This document shows positions 24,839 to 32,715 of a stretch of 64,000 bases of DNA, piece by piece. This stretch comes from DASUGC01 sp035606665 (GTDB taxonomy: Bacteria; Acidobacteriota; Vicinamibacteria; Vicinamibacterales; SCN-69-37). The stretch spans positions 248,001 to 312,000 of the forward strand of contig DATNEY010000032.1 of assembly GCA_035606665.1 (NCBI GenBank), in the 5' to 3' direction. Under the pieces are notes generated by a model, which was given only the letters and a program-made list of their open reading frames with translations, searched no databases and was not told the origin of the DNA. A program made the position numbers and the translations under genes. Each line of letters begins with the position of its first letter. The stretch's first letter is position 1.

Positions 24839-25966
24839 CTACGGCTTCTTCGTTGGTTGTGTTGACACCTTGGCGGACGGGTTGGCCTTGCGCACATCTG
24901 CATACGGCGATTGCCGCCCGATGACGCGCGCCTCGCCCTTGTAGAACCGCATGCGGATGGACCCCGTCACGCGCTTCTGCACGTGCTTCACGAGCGCGTC
25001 GATCGCCTCGCGCGCGGCGGTGTACCACAGACCCTGGTACACGAGATCGGCGTATTTCACGCCGAGTTCCGCCGTGATGCGCTCGAGATCGCGCGATGTC
25101 ACGAACGCCTGCAGCTCGCGATGCGCCGTGTGCAGCACGACGGCGGCCGGCGCCTCGTAGATCTCACGCGATTTGTCGCCGCCCGACCGGTTTTCGACCA
25201 TGTCGATGCGGCCGATGCCGTGCGTGCCGGCGATCGTCTCCAGGCTCTGGATAATCTCGGTCATCGACATCGGCACGCCGCTGAGCTTCGTCGGCACGCC
25301 CTTCTCGAAGCCGACTTCGACGATCGCGGGCACGTCAGGCGCGTCGGACGGTGACTTCGTCAGCGTGAAGATGTCCTCCGGCGGCTCCGCCCACGGATCG
25401 TCGAGGACGCCGCCGGCGATCGAGCGGCCCCACAGATTCACGTCGATGTTGTAGGGCCCTTCCATCGTCGCGGGCACTGGGATGCCCCGCTCGCGCGCGA
25501 AGCCGACCTCGTCGGCCTTGCTCAGTCCCCACTCGCGCGCGGGGCCGATGATCGTGAGGCTGGGATCGAGCGCGTGGGCGCACTCGTCCATGCGCACCTG
25601 ATCGTTGCCCTGCCCTGTCGATCCATGCGCGATCGCGGTCGCGCCCTCGATTTTCGCGATGTGCACGAGGTGCTTCGCGATGAGCGGCCGGCCGAGCGCG
25701 GTCGCGAGCGGATAGCGGCCCTCATAGACGGCGCCGGCCTGGAGCGCAGGCAGGATGAAGTCACGCGCGAACTCTTCGCGCAGATCGAGCACGTGCGCGC
25801 GCAGGGCTCCGCTCGCCAGCGCGCGATCGCGCACGTCGTCGAGCTCCTTGCCCTGGCCGAGATCCATCGTCACGGTGATGATCTCGGCGCCGTATTTTTC
25901 AGCGAGCCATGGAATGGCGACCGAAGTCTCGAGGCCGCCGGAGTACGCGAGAACGATCTTCGTCAT
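24839..25966 (-). CDS. argG: Argininosuccinate synthase
   Basis: 375 residues. Joins citrulline and aspartate with ATP, the penultimate step of arginine synthesis. The N-terminal ATP pyrophosphatase loop reads AYSGGLETSVAIPWL, with Glu where the family normally has Asp. The citrulline/aspartate region reads STGQGNDQVRMDECAHAL, with Gln for the usual Lys of GKGNDQ. EGPYNIDVNLWGRSIAGG and GIGRIDMVENRSGGDKSREIYEAPAA are standard. Length is slightly short of the usual 400. It is leftward, downstream of argR across a 107-bp repeat-filled gap. argH and carAB are not in the window. Confidence 0.95.
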   Translation of the reverse strand: MTKIVLAYSGGLETSVAIPWLAEKYGAEIITVTMDLGQGKELDDVRDRALASGALRAHVLDLREEFARDFILPALQAGAVYEGRYPLATALGRPLIAKHLVHIAKIEGATAIAHGSTGQGNDQVRMDECAHALDPSLTIIGPAREWGLSKADEVGFARERGIPVPATMEGPYNIDVNLWGRSIAGGVLDDPWAEPPEDIFTLTKSPSDAPDVPAIVEVGFEKGVPTKLSGVPMSMTEIIQSLETIAGTHGIGRIDMVENRSGGDKSREIYEAPAAVVLHTAHRELQAFVTSRDLERITAELGVKYADLVYQGLWYTAAREAIDALVKHVQKRVTGSIRMRFYKGEARVIGRQSPYADVRKANPSAKVSTQPTKKP

Positions 25967-25968
25967 AT

Positions 25969-26079
25969 TTTGCGGGGGGACTTCGTCCCCGCCGCACCCC
26001 CCTTACGAGCTCTCTCGCGGGGCCCCATTGCCCCACTCCGTTCGCTCGGGCGCACGTCGCTTCGCTCGTGCGCTCACTT
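25969..26079. repeat. Two-hairpin element, GGGGACTTCGTCCCC type, copy 1
   Basis: Fills the argR-argG gap. Hairpin one GGGGACTTCGTCCCC; a middle part with CGCGGGGCCCC and TTGCCCC; a right end CGCTCGGGCGCACGTCGCTTCGCTCG rich in short inverted repeats. The argR stop codon (26074-26076) lies inside it. Related copies at 46610-46672 and 55266-55372. Confidence 0.75.
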
Positions 26080-26526
26080 GTCTTGGCTCTTCGCGATCGA
26101 CGTGAGCATCTTCTCGATCGACTCTGCGGCCGCCACGCCGCGGCACACGAGGAGAATCGTGTCGTCGCCGCCGAGCGTGCCGGCGACCTCCTGAAACTGC
26201 GCGCGGTCGATCCACTCCGCGAGGCCCTGGGCCTGGCCGCGATCGGTACGTACGACGAGCATCGCATCCACGCGCTCGAGGCCGCGCATCACCGACTTCA
26301 CGGCGCGCTTGAGGTTGTCGTTGGTGCCGGACTGCGCGGCGCCGGGCCGGACGTAGGCGCCGTCACCCGCGCGCTTGACCAGCCCTAACTCCTTGAGATC
26401 ACGGGAGATAGTGGCCTGGGTCGCGCCAATGCCCCGCTCCTTGAGCTTCGCCCGCAGCGCTTCCTGCGACGCGATGGCGTCATGGTCGATGACGTCAAGG
26501 ATTTGGGACTGTCGCCAACTCTTCAT
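26074..26526 (-). CDS. argR: Arginine repressor
   Basis: 150 residues, the normal ArgR size. Winged-helix N-terminal domain (about 1-70) with SQEALRAKLKERG and recognition region ATQATISRDLKELGLVK. C-terminal hexamerisation/arginine-binding domain (about 80-150) with GTLGGDDTILLVCRG, whose GDD binds L-arginine at the trimer interface. It is placed head to head with argC, and palindromes resembling ARG boxes lie in the shared 137-bp region, so it probably controls both operons and itself. The final codons and stop are within a repeat element, giving the tail KSQDK. Confidence 0.95.
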   Translation of the reverse strand: MKSWRQSQILDVIDHDAIASQEALRAKLKERGIGATQATISRDLKELGLVKRAGDGAYVRPGAAQSGTNDNLKRAVKSVMRGLERVDAMLVVRTDRGQAQGLAEWIDRAQFQEVAGTLGGDDTILLVCRGVAAAESIEKMLTSIAKSQDK

Positions 26527-26547
26527 ATCTATTCAGTGCGTGAATTG

Positions 26548-26575
26548 ATTATACATCGACTGCATAGCTGCGCAA
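26548..26575 (-). promoter_or_regulatory. Probable argR promoter
   Basis: On the minus strand TTGCGC (26575-26570), 16-bp spacer, and a perfect TATAAT (26553-26548). Transcription would start near 26541, within ATTCA-N5-TGAAT (26531-26545), two ARG-box half-sites, which would permit autoregulation. Confidence 0.6.
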
Positions 26576-26623
26576 GCCGCGAATAGTACGTACTGGCCGA
26601 GCTTGTTCGATGAAGTCAGCCTG

Positions 26624-26652
26624 TTGACGAACAAGTCTATACAGTGTATATC
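26624..26652 (+). promoter_or_regulatory. Probable argC operon promoter
   Basis: TTGACG (26624-26629), 17-bp spacer, TATATC (26647-26652). The start point would fall about 26659, giving a leader of only a few bases before the argC ATG at 26664. An inverted repeat CTTGTTCG (26602-26609) / CGAACAAG (26628-26635) overlaps the -35 box. Confidence 0.55.
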
Positions 26653-26662
26653 TACACGCATT

Positions 26663-26680
26663 GATGAATACTTATTCATC
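26663..26680. promoter_or_regulatory. ARG-box operator over the argC start codon
   Basis: GATGAATACTTATTCATC has perfect 8-nt arms around a CT centre and contains TGAAT-N4-ATTCA, the ArgR half-site arrangement. It covers the argC ATG (26664) and its first codons, just downstream of the predicted promoter, where bound repressor would block initiation. Confidence 0.75.
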
Positions 26681-27671
26681 CCAGGTGCGAGTCGGGATTG
26701 CGGGTGCGACGGGTTACGCCGGCCAGGAACTGGTGGCGCTACTCGCCCGGCATCCGGGGGTCCGGCTCACGACGGCCATGTCTTCGAGCGCGGATTCAGC
26801 CGCCCGGCCGCTGCCGCGGCTCAATCGCCTTTGGGACGGGCAGGTCGAACCTCTCAATAAGGAGCGACTCGCTGCTGAGACGGATCTCACGTTTCTTGCA
26901 GTGCCAGAGAATGCCGCGGCCGAGCTCGCGCCACCGCTCGTCGACAAGGGCGTGCGCGTGATCGATCTCTCCGGCGCGTTTCGCATCAAGAGCGACGTGG
27001 CGCGCCACAAGTGGTATCCCGCAACGAAGGAATTGCCGGACGGCTCGGCGTACGGCCTCACGGAGTTCTTCAAGAGCGAGGTGAAGGACGCGCGCCTCGT
27101 GGCGAACCCCGGCTGCTATCCGACCGCGGCGCTGCTCTCGCTGATGCCGCTCGGACGGCACGGGCTTCTGCTGCCGAACGCGGACATCATCATCGACGCG
27201 AAGTCCGGCATTTCGGGCGCCGGCCGCGCGCCGAGCGATCGCACGCACTTTTCAGAGAATCACGGCTCCGTGGCGGCGTACGGCGTGCTCAATCATCGCC
27301 ACGTCGCGGAAATGGAGCAGGCGCTCGCCTCGACGGTGACGTTCGTGCCGCACCTCGTGCCGCTCGACCGCGGCATTCTGGAAACCATCTACGTGAAGAC
27401 CGCCGCGGGCACGACGAACGAGAAGATCCTGGACGCGTTCCAGCAGGCCTACGCGAATGAACCCTTCGTCCGGCTGACCGGCGACGCGCTGCCGGAAATC
27501 AAGCACGTCGCGCATACGAACTTCTGCGACATCGGATGGCGCTTCGAACCATCGACGAACAGGCTGGTCATGGTTTCCGTCATCGATAACCTCGTGAAGG
27601 GCGCGGCCGGCCAGGCACTCCAGAACTTCAACGTGGCGTTCGGCTTCGACGAACGGACGGGCCTGCTGTGA
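26664..27671 (+). CDS. argC: N-acetyl-gamma-glutamyl-phosphate reductase
   Basis: 335 residues from the ATG at 26664; a TTG at 26661 is less likely. Reduces N-acetylglutamyl phosphate with NADPH to the semialdehyde, step 3 of arginine synthesis. VGIAGATGYAGQELVALLARHPGV is the NADP Rossmann start; the nucleophilic cysteine is in VANPGCYPTAALL; the catalytic histidine region reads HFSENHGSVAAYGVLNHRHVAEMEQ; VPHLVPLDRGILETIYV closes the fold. First gene of the rightward arg operon, overlapping argB by 4 bp (GTGA). Its start codon lies inside an ARG box. Confidence 0.97.
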   Translation: MNTYSSQVRVGIAGATGYAGQELVALLARHPGVRLTTAMSSSADSAARPLPRLNRLWDGQVEPLNKERLAAETDLTFLAVPENAAAELAPPLVDKGVRVIDLSGAFRIKSDVARHKWYPATKELPDGSAYGLTEFFKSEVKDARLVANPGCYPTAALLSLMPLGRHGLLLPNADIIIDAKSGISGAGRAPSDRTHFSENHGSVAAYGVLNHRHVAEMEQALASTVTFVPHLVPLDRGILETIYVKTAAGTTNEKILDAFQQAYANEPFVRLTGDALPEIKHVAHTNFCDIGWRFEPSTNRLVMVSVIDNLVKGAAGQALQNFNVAFGFDERTGLL

Positions 27672-28498
27672 GCGGCTCGCTGGTCCTGAAACTCGGCGGT
27701 GAGCTCCTCGAAACAGCCGCGGATCGCAACAGAATCGCGCGCCTGGCCTCATCGGTGGCCTCGCATCGGCCGCTCGTGCTCGTGCACGGCGGCGGACGCG
27801 CGATCGACGCGGAGCTCGATCGCCGGGCGATCGCGCCGAAGAAAGTCGACGGTCTCCGCATCACCGACAAGGCCACGCTCGACGTGGTCGTGTCCGTGCT
27901 CGCGGGCACGTCGAACACCGAGCTCGTCGCCGCGCTCGTGGGCGCGGGCGTGCCGGCCGTCGGCCTGACCGGTGTCGATGCAGGGGTCTGCCGGGCGACC
28001 CGAGCAGCGGCGCATCGGTCGACGTCGGGGACGATCGTGGATCTCGGCGAAGTCGGCGACCCCGCGGATCCGGATCCGTCGCTCATCGAGCTGATGCTCG
28101 TGCACGGGTACGTGCCGGTGATCGCCAGCCTCGGAATCGCCGAGACCGCGTCGGCCGACGATTCCGGGATCCTCAACGTGAACGCGGACGTCATGGCCTG
28201 CCGAATCGCGTCGGCGATCGGCGCGGGTGATCTCGTCATCGCGGGCGGCACGGCCGGCGTGCTCGATGACAAGGGCGAGTCGATCGCCGCGCTCGACGCC
28301 GCGGGCATCGATCAGCTGATCGCGAGCGGCACGGCGACGGCCGGCATGATTGCCAAGCTCTCGGCGTGCCGCACCGCGCTCCTCGAAGGAGTGTCGAGCG
28401 TGCGCATCGTCGACGGCAAGAGTCTCGACGCCGTCCATGGCGTGGACGAGGCAGTCGGAACGACATTGGTTTTGACTGGGGTGGCAAGCCGGGGCTGA
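27668..28498 (+). CDS. argB: N-acetylglutamate kinase
   Basis: 276 residues from a GTG start coupled to the argC stop. Phosphorylates N-acetylglutamate. Amino-acid-kinase fold: LVLKLGGELLE (glycine loop and catalytic Lys), LVLVHGGGRAIDAELDRR (HGGG substrate loop), GLRITDKATLDVV, and DVMACRIASAIGAGDLVIAGGTAGVLDD for the nucleotide side. It lacks an extended N-terminal helix, so may be the dimeric, arginine-insensitive type; this is inference. The last residues SRG and the TGA stop come from a REP-like palindrome (28488-28511). Confidence 0.96.
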   Translation: MSGSLVLKLGGELLETAADRNRIARLASSVASHRPLVLVHGGGRAIDAELDRRAIAPKKVDGLRITDKATLDVVVSVLAGTSNTELVAALVGAGVPAVGLTGVDAGVCRATRAAAHRSTSGTIVDLGEVGDPADPDPSLIELMLVHGYVPVIASLGIAETASADDSGILNVNADVMACRIASAIGAGDLVIAGGTAGVLDDKGESIAALDAAGIDQLIASGTATAGMIAKLSACRTALLEGVSSVRIVDGKSLDAVHGVDEAVGTTLVLTGVASRG

Positions 28499-28511
28499 AG
28501 CCCTAGCCTAC
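28488..28511. repeat. GTAG-palindrome element, copy 3 (argB stop)
   Basis: GCCGGGGCTGAAGCCCTAGCCTAC, reverse orientation (ends CTAC). One mismatch in the palindrome. The TGA in GGCTGAAG is the argB stop codon. Confidence 0.85.
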
Positions 28512-28524
28512 GAGAGAACGGTAT

Positions 28525-28548
28525 GTAGGCCGGCCCTTCAGGGCCGGC
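28525..28548. repeat. GTAG-palindrome element, copy 4 (argB-argD gap)
   Basis: GTAG then GCCGGCCCTTCAGGGCCGGC, perfect. It faces copy 3 across 13 bp, so the two could also pair with one another at their outer GTAG/CTAC ends. The argD start follows 12 bp later. Confidence 0.85.
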
Positions 28549-28559
28549 AAGGAACAGAG

Positions 28560-29762
28560 ATGAGCACTTCGACACCGGCAGACATCAAGATTCTCGAATC
28601 GCTGCACGTGCTGCAGACCTACAAGCGGCAGCCCGTGGTATTCGAGCGCGGCTCGGGCATGCACCTCATCGACGACAAGGGCCGCAAGTACCTGGACTTT
28701 CTGTCGGGCATCGGCGTGGCGTCGCTCGGGCACGCGCATCCGGCGCTGGCGAAGGCGATCGGCGATCAGGCGGCGACGCTCGCGCACACGTCGAACCTGT
28801 TCTTTCATCCGCTGCAGGGCGAGCTGGCGGCGCGGCTGACCGCGCTCACCGGTCTCGAGCGCGCGTTCTTCTGCAACAGCGGCGCCGAAGCCAACGAGGC
28901 GTGCCTCAAGTTCGCGCGCCGCTACTGGCACACGAAGGGCGAGACGGCGCGCACGAAGTACGTCGCGTTTACGCACTCGTTCCATGGCCGGACGATGGGA
29001 GCCCTGTCGGTGACGTGGGACGAGCACTATCGCGGGCCGTTTCAGCCGCTGATTCCAGGCGTGTCGTTCGCCGATGCGAAGGACCCGGCGTCGGTGGCCG
29101 CGCTCGTCGACAACCAAACGGCCGCGATCATCGTGGAGCCCGTCCAGGGCGAGGGCGGCGTGCGTCCGATTCCGGCCGCGACGATTCAGGCGATCAAGGA
29201 CGCATGCGCGAAGACGGGCACGCTGCTGATCGCCGACGAAGTACAGAGCGGCTGCGGCCGTACCGGACAGTTTCTTGGATCGCAGACGCTCGGCCTCACA
29301 CCGGATCTGGTGGCGCTCGGCAAGGCGCTGGGCGGCGGCTTCCCGATCGGCGCCGCCATGGTCTCCGGAAGAATCGCAGAGACGATCTTCCCCGGCGATC
29401 ACGGCACGACGTACGGCGGCAACCTCGTCGCGTGCAGGGCGGGGCTCGTGTTCCTCGGGGAGCTCGATCGCACGCTTCAGGCGAACGTGCGTGAGATGTC
29501 GGTGCATTTGTTCGCCGGCCTGCGCGCGCTCCAGGCGAAGCATCCGGTCATCACCGACGTGCGCGGCCTGGGCCTCATCGCCGGCCTCGACTTCTCGAAG
29601 GATCCGGCGGCGGTCGTGACGGCCGCGCTCGAGCGCGGACTCATCGTCAACCGCACGTCGAACACGGTCATCCGCCTGCTTCCGCCGTACATCGTCACGA
29701 AGCGGGACATCGACGAGGCGATTGGGATTCTGGACGCCGCGATTGCCGCGGCGAGTTTGTAG
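28560..29762 (+). CDS. argD: Acetylornithine aminotransferase
   Basis: 400 residues. PLP class III aminotransferase converting N-acetylglutamate semialdehyde to N-acetylornithine with glutamate as donor. FERGSGMHLIDDKGRKYLDFLSGIGV at the N-terminus, FCNSGAEANEACLKFAR (phosphate and cofactor contact), AFTHSFHGRTMGALS, IADEVQSGCGRTG with the PLP-contacting Asp, PDLVALGKALGGGFPIGA with the Schiff-base Lys, and GDHGTTYGGNLVACRA. The start ATG at 28560 has AAGGA upstream. It sits in the arg operon between two pairs of REP-like palindromes. Confidence 0.96.
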   Translation: MSTSTPADIKILESLHVLQTYKRQPVVFERGSGMHLIDDKGRKYLDFLSGIGVASLGHAHPALAKAIGDQAATLAHTSNLFFHPLQGELAARLTALTGLERAFFCNSGAEANEACLKFARRYWHTKGETARTKYVAFTHSFHGRTMGALSVTWDEHYRGPFQPLIPGVSFADAKDPASVAALVDNQTAAIIVEPVQGEGGVRPIPAATIQAIKDACAKTGTLLIADEVQSGCGRTGQFLGSQTLGLTPDLVALGKALGGGFPIGAAMVSGRIAETIFPGDHGTTYGGNLVACRAGLVFLGELDRTLQANVREMSVHLFAGLRALQAKHPVITDVRGLGLIAGLDFSKDPAAVVTAALERGLIVNRTSNTVIRLLPPYIVTKRDIDEAIGILDAAIAAASL

Positions 29763-29771
29763 GGCGTTTTC

Positions 29772-29820
29772 GTAGGGCGGGCCTTTAGGCCCGCCAGCCG
29801 GCCCTGAAGGGCCGGCCTAC
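29772..29820. repeat. GTAG-palindrome elements, copies 5 and 6 (inverted pair)
   Basis: GTAG-GGCGGGCCTTTAGGCCCGCC (29772-29795), one A, then GCCGGCCCTGAAGGGCCGGC-CTAC (29797-29820). The pair is head-to-head with GTAG and CTAC at the outside. It fills the argD to N-acetyltransferase gap just before the GGAGGA ribosome site at 29825. Confidence 0.85.
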
Positions 29821-29838
29821 GTTTGGAGGACAAGGACA

Positions 29839-30354
29839 TTGACCGATCTCGTGCTTAGAACGGGCGCTCCGGAGGACGCGGAGCGGCTCCACCAACTCAT
29901 CACCTCGCACGCGCAGGAGGGACACCTGCTGCCGCGCGAGCTCGAAGAGCTGCGTCGCCACGCGCATCGCTTTGTCGTGGTCGAAGTCGCGGGCGAAATC
30001 AAGGCGTGCGCCGAGTTGGCGCCGCTCTCGAAGCGCGTCGCCGAGGTCCGGTCGCTCGTCGTGAAGGAGGATTTCCGGCGCGTCGGGCTGGCCGCCCGTC
30101 TCGTGGGCGAGCTGCGCCGCCGTGCGCAGGCCGCGGAGTTCGAGATGCTGTGCGCGTTCACGCACGATGCGCGCTTTTTCGTGCGCCAGAATTTCTCCAT
30201 CGTCCCGCACCTCTGGCTACCGGAGAAGATCAGCACGGACTGCGTCACCTGCCCGCTGTTCCGCACCTGCCAGCAGTACGCAATGGTGATGTCGCTCAGC
30301 GACGTCGCCCGATTCTCCGCGCCGGCCAGGGTCCGCCGCTTCTCCGTCGCATGA
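29839..30354 (+). CDS. GNAT N-acetyltransferase, probable N-acetylglutamate synthase
   Basis: 171 residues from a TTG start, chosen because GGAGGA lies 8 bp upstream. GNAT fold: VLRTGAPEDAERLHQLI, ELAPLSKRVAEVRSLVVKEDFRRVGLAARLVGELRRRAQ (acetyl-CoA loop R-R-x-G-L-A), LCAFTHDARFFVRQNFSIV. The C-terminal CVTCPLFRTC cysteine cluster occurs in short bacterial N-acetylglutamate synthases. Inside the arg operon and coupled to argJ by ATGA, it probably makes N-acetylglutamate to prime the acetyl cycle that argJ then maintains. There is no separate kinase-like domain of classical ArgA. Confidence 0.85.
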   Translation: MTDLVLRTGAPEDAERLHQLITSHAQEGHLLPRELEELRRHAHRFVVVEVAGEIKACAELAPLSKRVAEVRSLVVKEDFRRVGLAARLVGELRRRAQAAEFEMLCAFTHDARFFVRQNFSIVPHLWLPEKISTDCVTCPLFRTCQQYAMVMSLSDVARFSAPARVRRFSVA

Positions 30355-31595
30355 GCGCCGTAAGTACCGTCAAGATCCAGGAAGTCGCCGGCGGCGTCAC
30401 GGCGCCGAAGGGATTTCGAGCCGCCGGTGTCGCGTGCGGCATCAAGCGCCGCAATCCGTCGTTACCCGCGCCGCTCGACCTGGCGTTGATCGTGGCTGAC
30501 GGGCCCGTGCCTGCGGCCGCCGTTTTCACCACCAACAAAGCCGTCGCGGCGCCGGTCGTCGTATCGCGAGATCATCTGTCGCGCACAGGCGGACGCGCCG
30601 CCGCGGTCGTCGTAAACGCAGGCTGCGCAAACGCATGCACGGGCGAGGCGGGCCTCGAGGTCGCGCGTCAGATGGCCGCGGCCGCGGCCGGCGCCGCTGG
30701 ATGCGCGCCCGACCAGGTGCTGGTCGCTTCGACCGGCGTGATCGGCGTGCCGCTCAGCATCGAGAAGGTTCGCACGGGCGTCATGGCCGCCGCGGCGACG
30801 CTCGGCACCGCCGGCAGCGATGCCGCCATGCGCGCCATCATGACGACCGATCCGTTCCCGAAGAGCCGGTCGGTGTCCGTACAGACCGCGGGCGGCAAGA
30901 CGTTCACTGTCGGCGGGATCGCGAAGGGCTCCGGGATGATCGAGCCGCGTATGGCGACGATGCTCGGATTCATGACCACGGACGCCGCGGTGGAGCCGGC
31001 GATCCTGCAAACCGCGCTCGCGCGCGTCTGCGACGAAACGTTCAACGCGATCACCGTCGATGGCGAGTGCTCCACCAACGACTGCGTTTTCCTGCTCGCC
31101 TCGGGCGCGTCTGGAGTCGCGATCGATCGAGACGACGACCCGGCGTTGATCGAGGGATTGCGCGCGGTCGCGGGGCACCTCGCTCGCGAGATCGTGCGCG
31201 GCGGCGAGGGCGCCACCAAGCTCGTGACCGTACAGATCACAGGCGCGGCGACGCGCGGCGATGCCTGGCTCGCGGCCAGGACGATTGCGAACTCGCCGCT
31301 GGTGAAGACCGCGCTGCACGGCGGCGATCCGAACTGGGGCCGGCTCGTCGCGGCCGCGGGTCGCTCCGGAGCCGCCTTCGTGCTCGACAAGGCGTCGGTG
31401 GCCATCGGGCCGGTACAGGTGTTCGTCGCGGGCGTCCCGCACGACGATCGCGCCGACCAGGCCGCGGAAGTGCTGAAGGACACAGAGATCACGGTGTCGG
31501 TCGATCTCGGCGCCGGCGGCAGCCACAGCGCGCGCATGTGGACGTGCGATTTCAGCGAAGAATACGTGAAGATCAACGCGGAGTACCGCACGTGA
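30351..31595 (+). CDS. argJ: Bifunctional ornithine acetyltransferase / N-acetylglutamate synthase
   Basis: 414 residues from the ATG at 30351. Transfers acetyl from N-acetylornithine to glutamate. The self-cleavage site is in RMATMLGFMTTDA: the Thr before MLGFM becomes the N-terminal nucleophile of the beta chain. Other signatures: VFTTNKAVAAPVVVSR, VVNAGCANACTGEAG, VASTGVIGVPL, NAITVDGECSTNDCV, GGDPNWGRLVAAAGRSG. The C-terminal INAEYRT is standard. Coupled to the upstream acetyltransferase. The argJ 3' end is repeated as the argF leader (see the direct repeat at 31575-31639). Confidence 0.97.
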   Translation: MSAVSTVKIQEVAGGVTAPKGFRAAGVACGIKRRNPSLPAPLDLALIVADGPVPAAAVFTTNKAVAAPVVVSRDHLSRTGGRAAAVVVNAGCANACTGEAGLEVARQMAAAAAGAAGCAPDQVLVASTGVIGVPLSIEKVRTGVMAAAATLGTAGSDAAMRAIMTTDPFPKSRSVSVQTAGGKTFTVGGIAKGSGMIEPRMATMLGFMTTDAAVEPAILQTALARVCDETFNAITVDGECSTNDCVFLLASGASGVAIDRDDDPALIEGLRAVAGHLAREIVRGGEGATKLVTVQITGAATRGDAWLAARTIANSPLVKTALHGGDPNWGRLVAAAGRSGAAFVLDKASVAIGPVQVFVAGVPHDDRADQAAEVLKDTEITVSVDLGAGGSHSARMWTCDFSEEYVKINAEYRT

Positions 31596-31639
31596 TCGAG
31601 TCACCAACATGGAGACTTAACGCGGAGTACCGGACATGA
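31575..31639 (+). repeat. 21-nt direct repeat spanning argJ end and argF start
   Basis: Copies at 31575-31595 and 31619-31639 share AACGCGGAGTACCG and differ at two bases, 44 bp apart. The first ends with the argJ TGA. The second ends with the argF ATG, and its GCGGAG serves as the ribosome site. This looks like a small tandem duplication that now provides argF initiation. Confidence 0.7.
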
Positions 31640-32634
31640 GCCCCCAGGCACGCAAGGCCAAGGCAGACGCGTTTCCGGTCCCGGCCGCAGAACGGACCCA
31701 CGTGCCTGTCGCGGCCAAGGACTTCCTCTCGATCCTCGATCTCACACACGAGGAGCTCGAGCGCGTGCTCGCGCTCGCGGCGGAGCTCAAGCTCGACCGC
31801 CGCGAGGGGCGCAAGTCGATTCAGCCGCTCAGCGGCAAGCACGTCGGCCTCATCTTCGAGAAGCCGTCGCTGCGTACGAGGACGACGTTCACGATCGCGA
31901 TTCGCGAGCTCGGCGGCGAGGTCATCGAGCCGCGATCGAGTGTCGTATTCGAGGGCCGCGAAACCCTCGAGGACGTAGCCCGCAACTTCGAACGATGGCT
32001 CGCCGGCCTCGTGGTCCGTACGTTCGGGCAGGATCGACTGGTGCGGCTCGCCGCGGCCGCTCCGCGCCTGCACATCGTCAATGCGCTGACCGACGAGGAG
32101 CATCCGTGCCAGGCGCTGGCCGACATGCTGACGTTGCGCGAGCATCTCGGATCGGTCGCGGGCCGCACGTTGACGTTCGTCGGCGACGGCAACAACGTCG
32201 CCGTGTCGCTCGCGCATGCCGGCGTCATGCTCGGGATGAACGTGCGCGTCTCGTCACCGAAGGGCTACGAACTGCCGCAGCCCGTGATCGACGCGGCTCA
32301 CCGCGTCGCGCTTCACGGCGCCACGGTCGAGCGCGTCGCGGATCCGCACGCCGCCGTCACGGGCGCCGACGCGGTCTACACCGACACGTGGGCGTCGATG
32401 GGCCAGGAGGATCAGGCCGACGATCGAGCGCGCATCTTCGCGCCGTACCAGGTCAACGAGTCGCTCATGGCCTCAGCCGGCCCGGATGCCCTGTTCATGC
32501 ACTGCCTCCCCGCGCATCGCGGCCTCGAGGTCACCGACGGCGTCATGGACTCGCCCGCCTCCGTCGTCTTCGATCAGGCCGAGAACAGACTGCACGGGCA
32601 GAAAGCCCTCCTGGCGCTGCTCGTGGGACGGTAG
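31636..32634 (+). CDS. argF: Ornithine carbamoyltransferase
   Basis: 332 residues. Makes citrulline from ornithine and carbamoyl phosphate. FEKPSLRTRTTF holds the S-x-R-T-R carbamoyl-phosphate loop; LTDEEHPCQALADMLTLRE the H-P-x-Q motif; GDGNNVAVSLAHAGVMLGM the ornithine domain; DAVYTDTWASMGQE and FMHCLPAHRGLEVTDGV (catalytic Cys in HCLP) complete it. About 30 charged residues precede the usual start of the fold (DFLSILDL), so a later start is possible, but the ATG at 31636 has the best ribosome site. Last gene of the arg operon. Confidence 0.96.
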   Translation: MSPQARKAKADAFPVPAAERTHVPVAAKDFLSILDLTHEELERVLALAAELKLDRREGRKSIQPLSGKHVGLIFEKPSLRTRTTFTIAIRELGGEVIEPRSSVVFEGRETLEDVARNFERWLAGLVVRTFGQDRLVRLAAAAPRLHIVNALTDEEHPCQALADMLTLREHLGSVAGRTLTFVGDGNNVAVSLAHAGVMLGMNVRVSSPKGYELPQPVIDAAHRVALHGATVERVADPHAAVTGADAVYTDTWASMGQEDQADDRARIFAPYQVNESLMASAGPDALFMHCLPAHRGLEVTDGVMDSPASVVFDQAENRLHGQKALLALLVGR

Positions 32635-32635
32635 A

Positions 32636-32703
32636 CAAGGACAAAGGGCGACCTAAGACCTTCGACCTCCCTTTGACCTCTGCCCTTTGCCCCCTGCCCT
32701 GTC
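32636..32703 (+). terminator. Terminator-like inverted repeat after argF
   Basis: CAAAGGGC (32642-32649) pairs with GCCCTTTG (32682-32689), with flanking GACAAGG / CCCTGTC adding imperfect pairing. The interior is a CT-rich series (CCTTCGACCTCCCTTTGACC) of the low-complexity kind seen in several acidobacterial spacers. No U-tract, so Rho-independent action is uncertain. Confidence 0.4.
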
Positions 32704-32715
32704 ACAATCTCCCCC

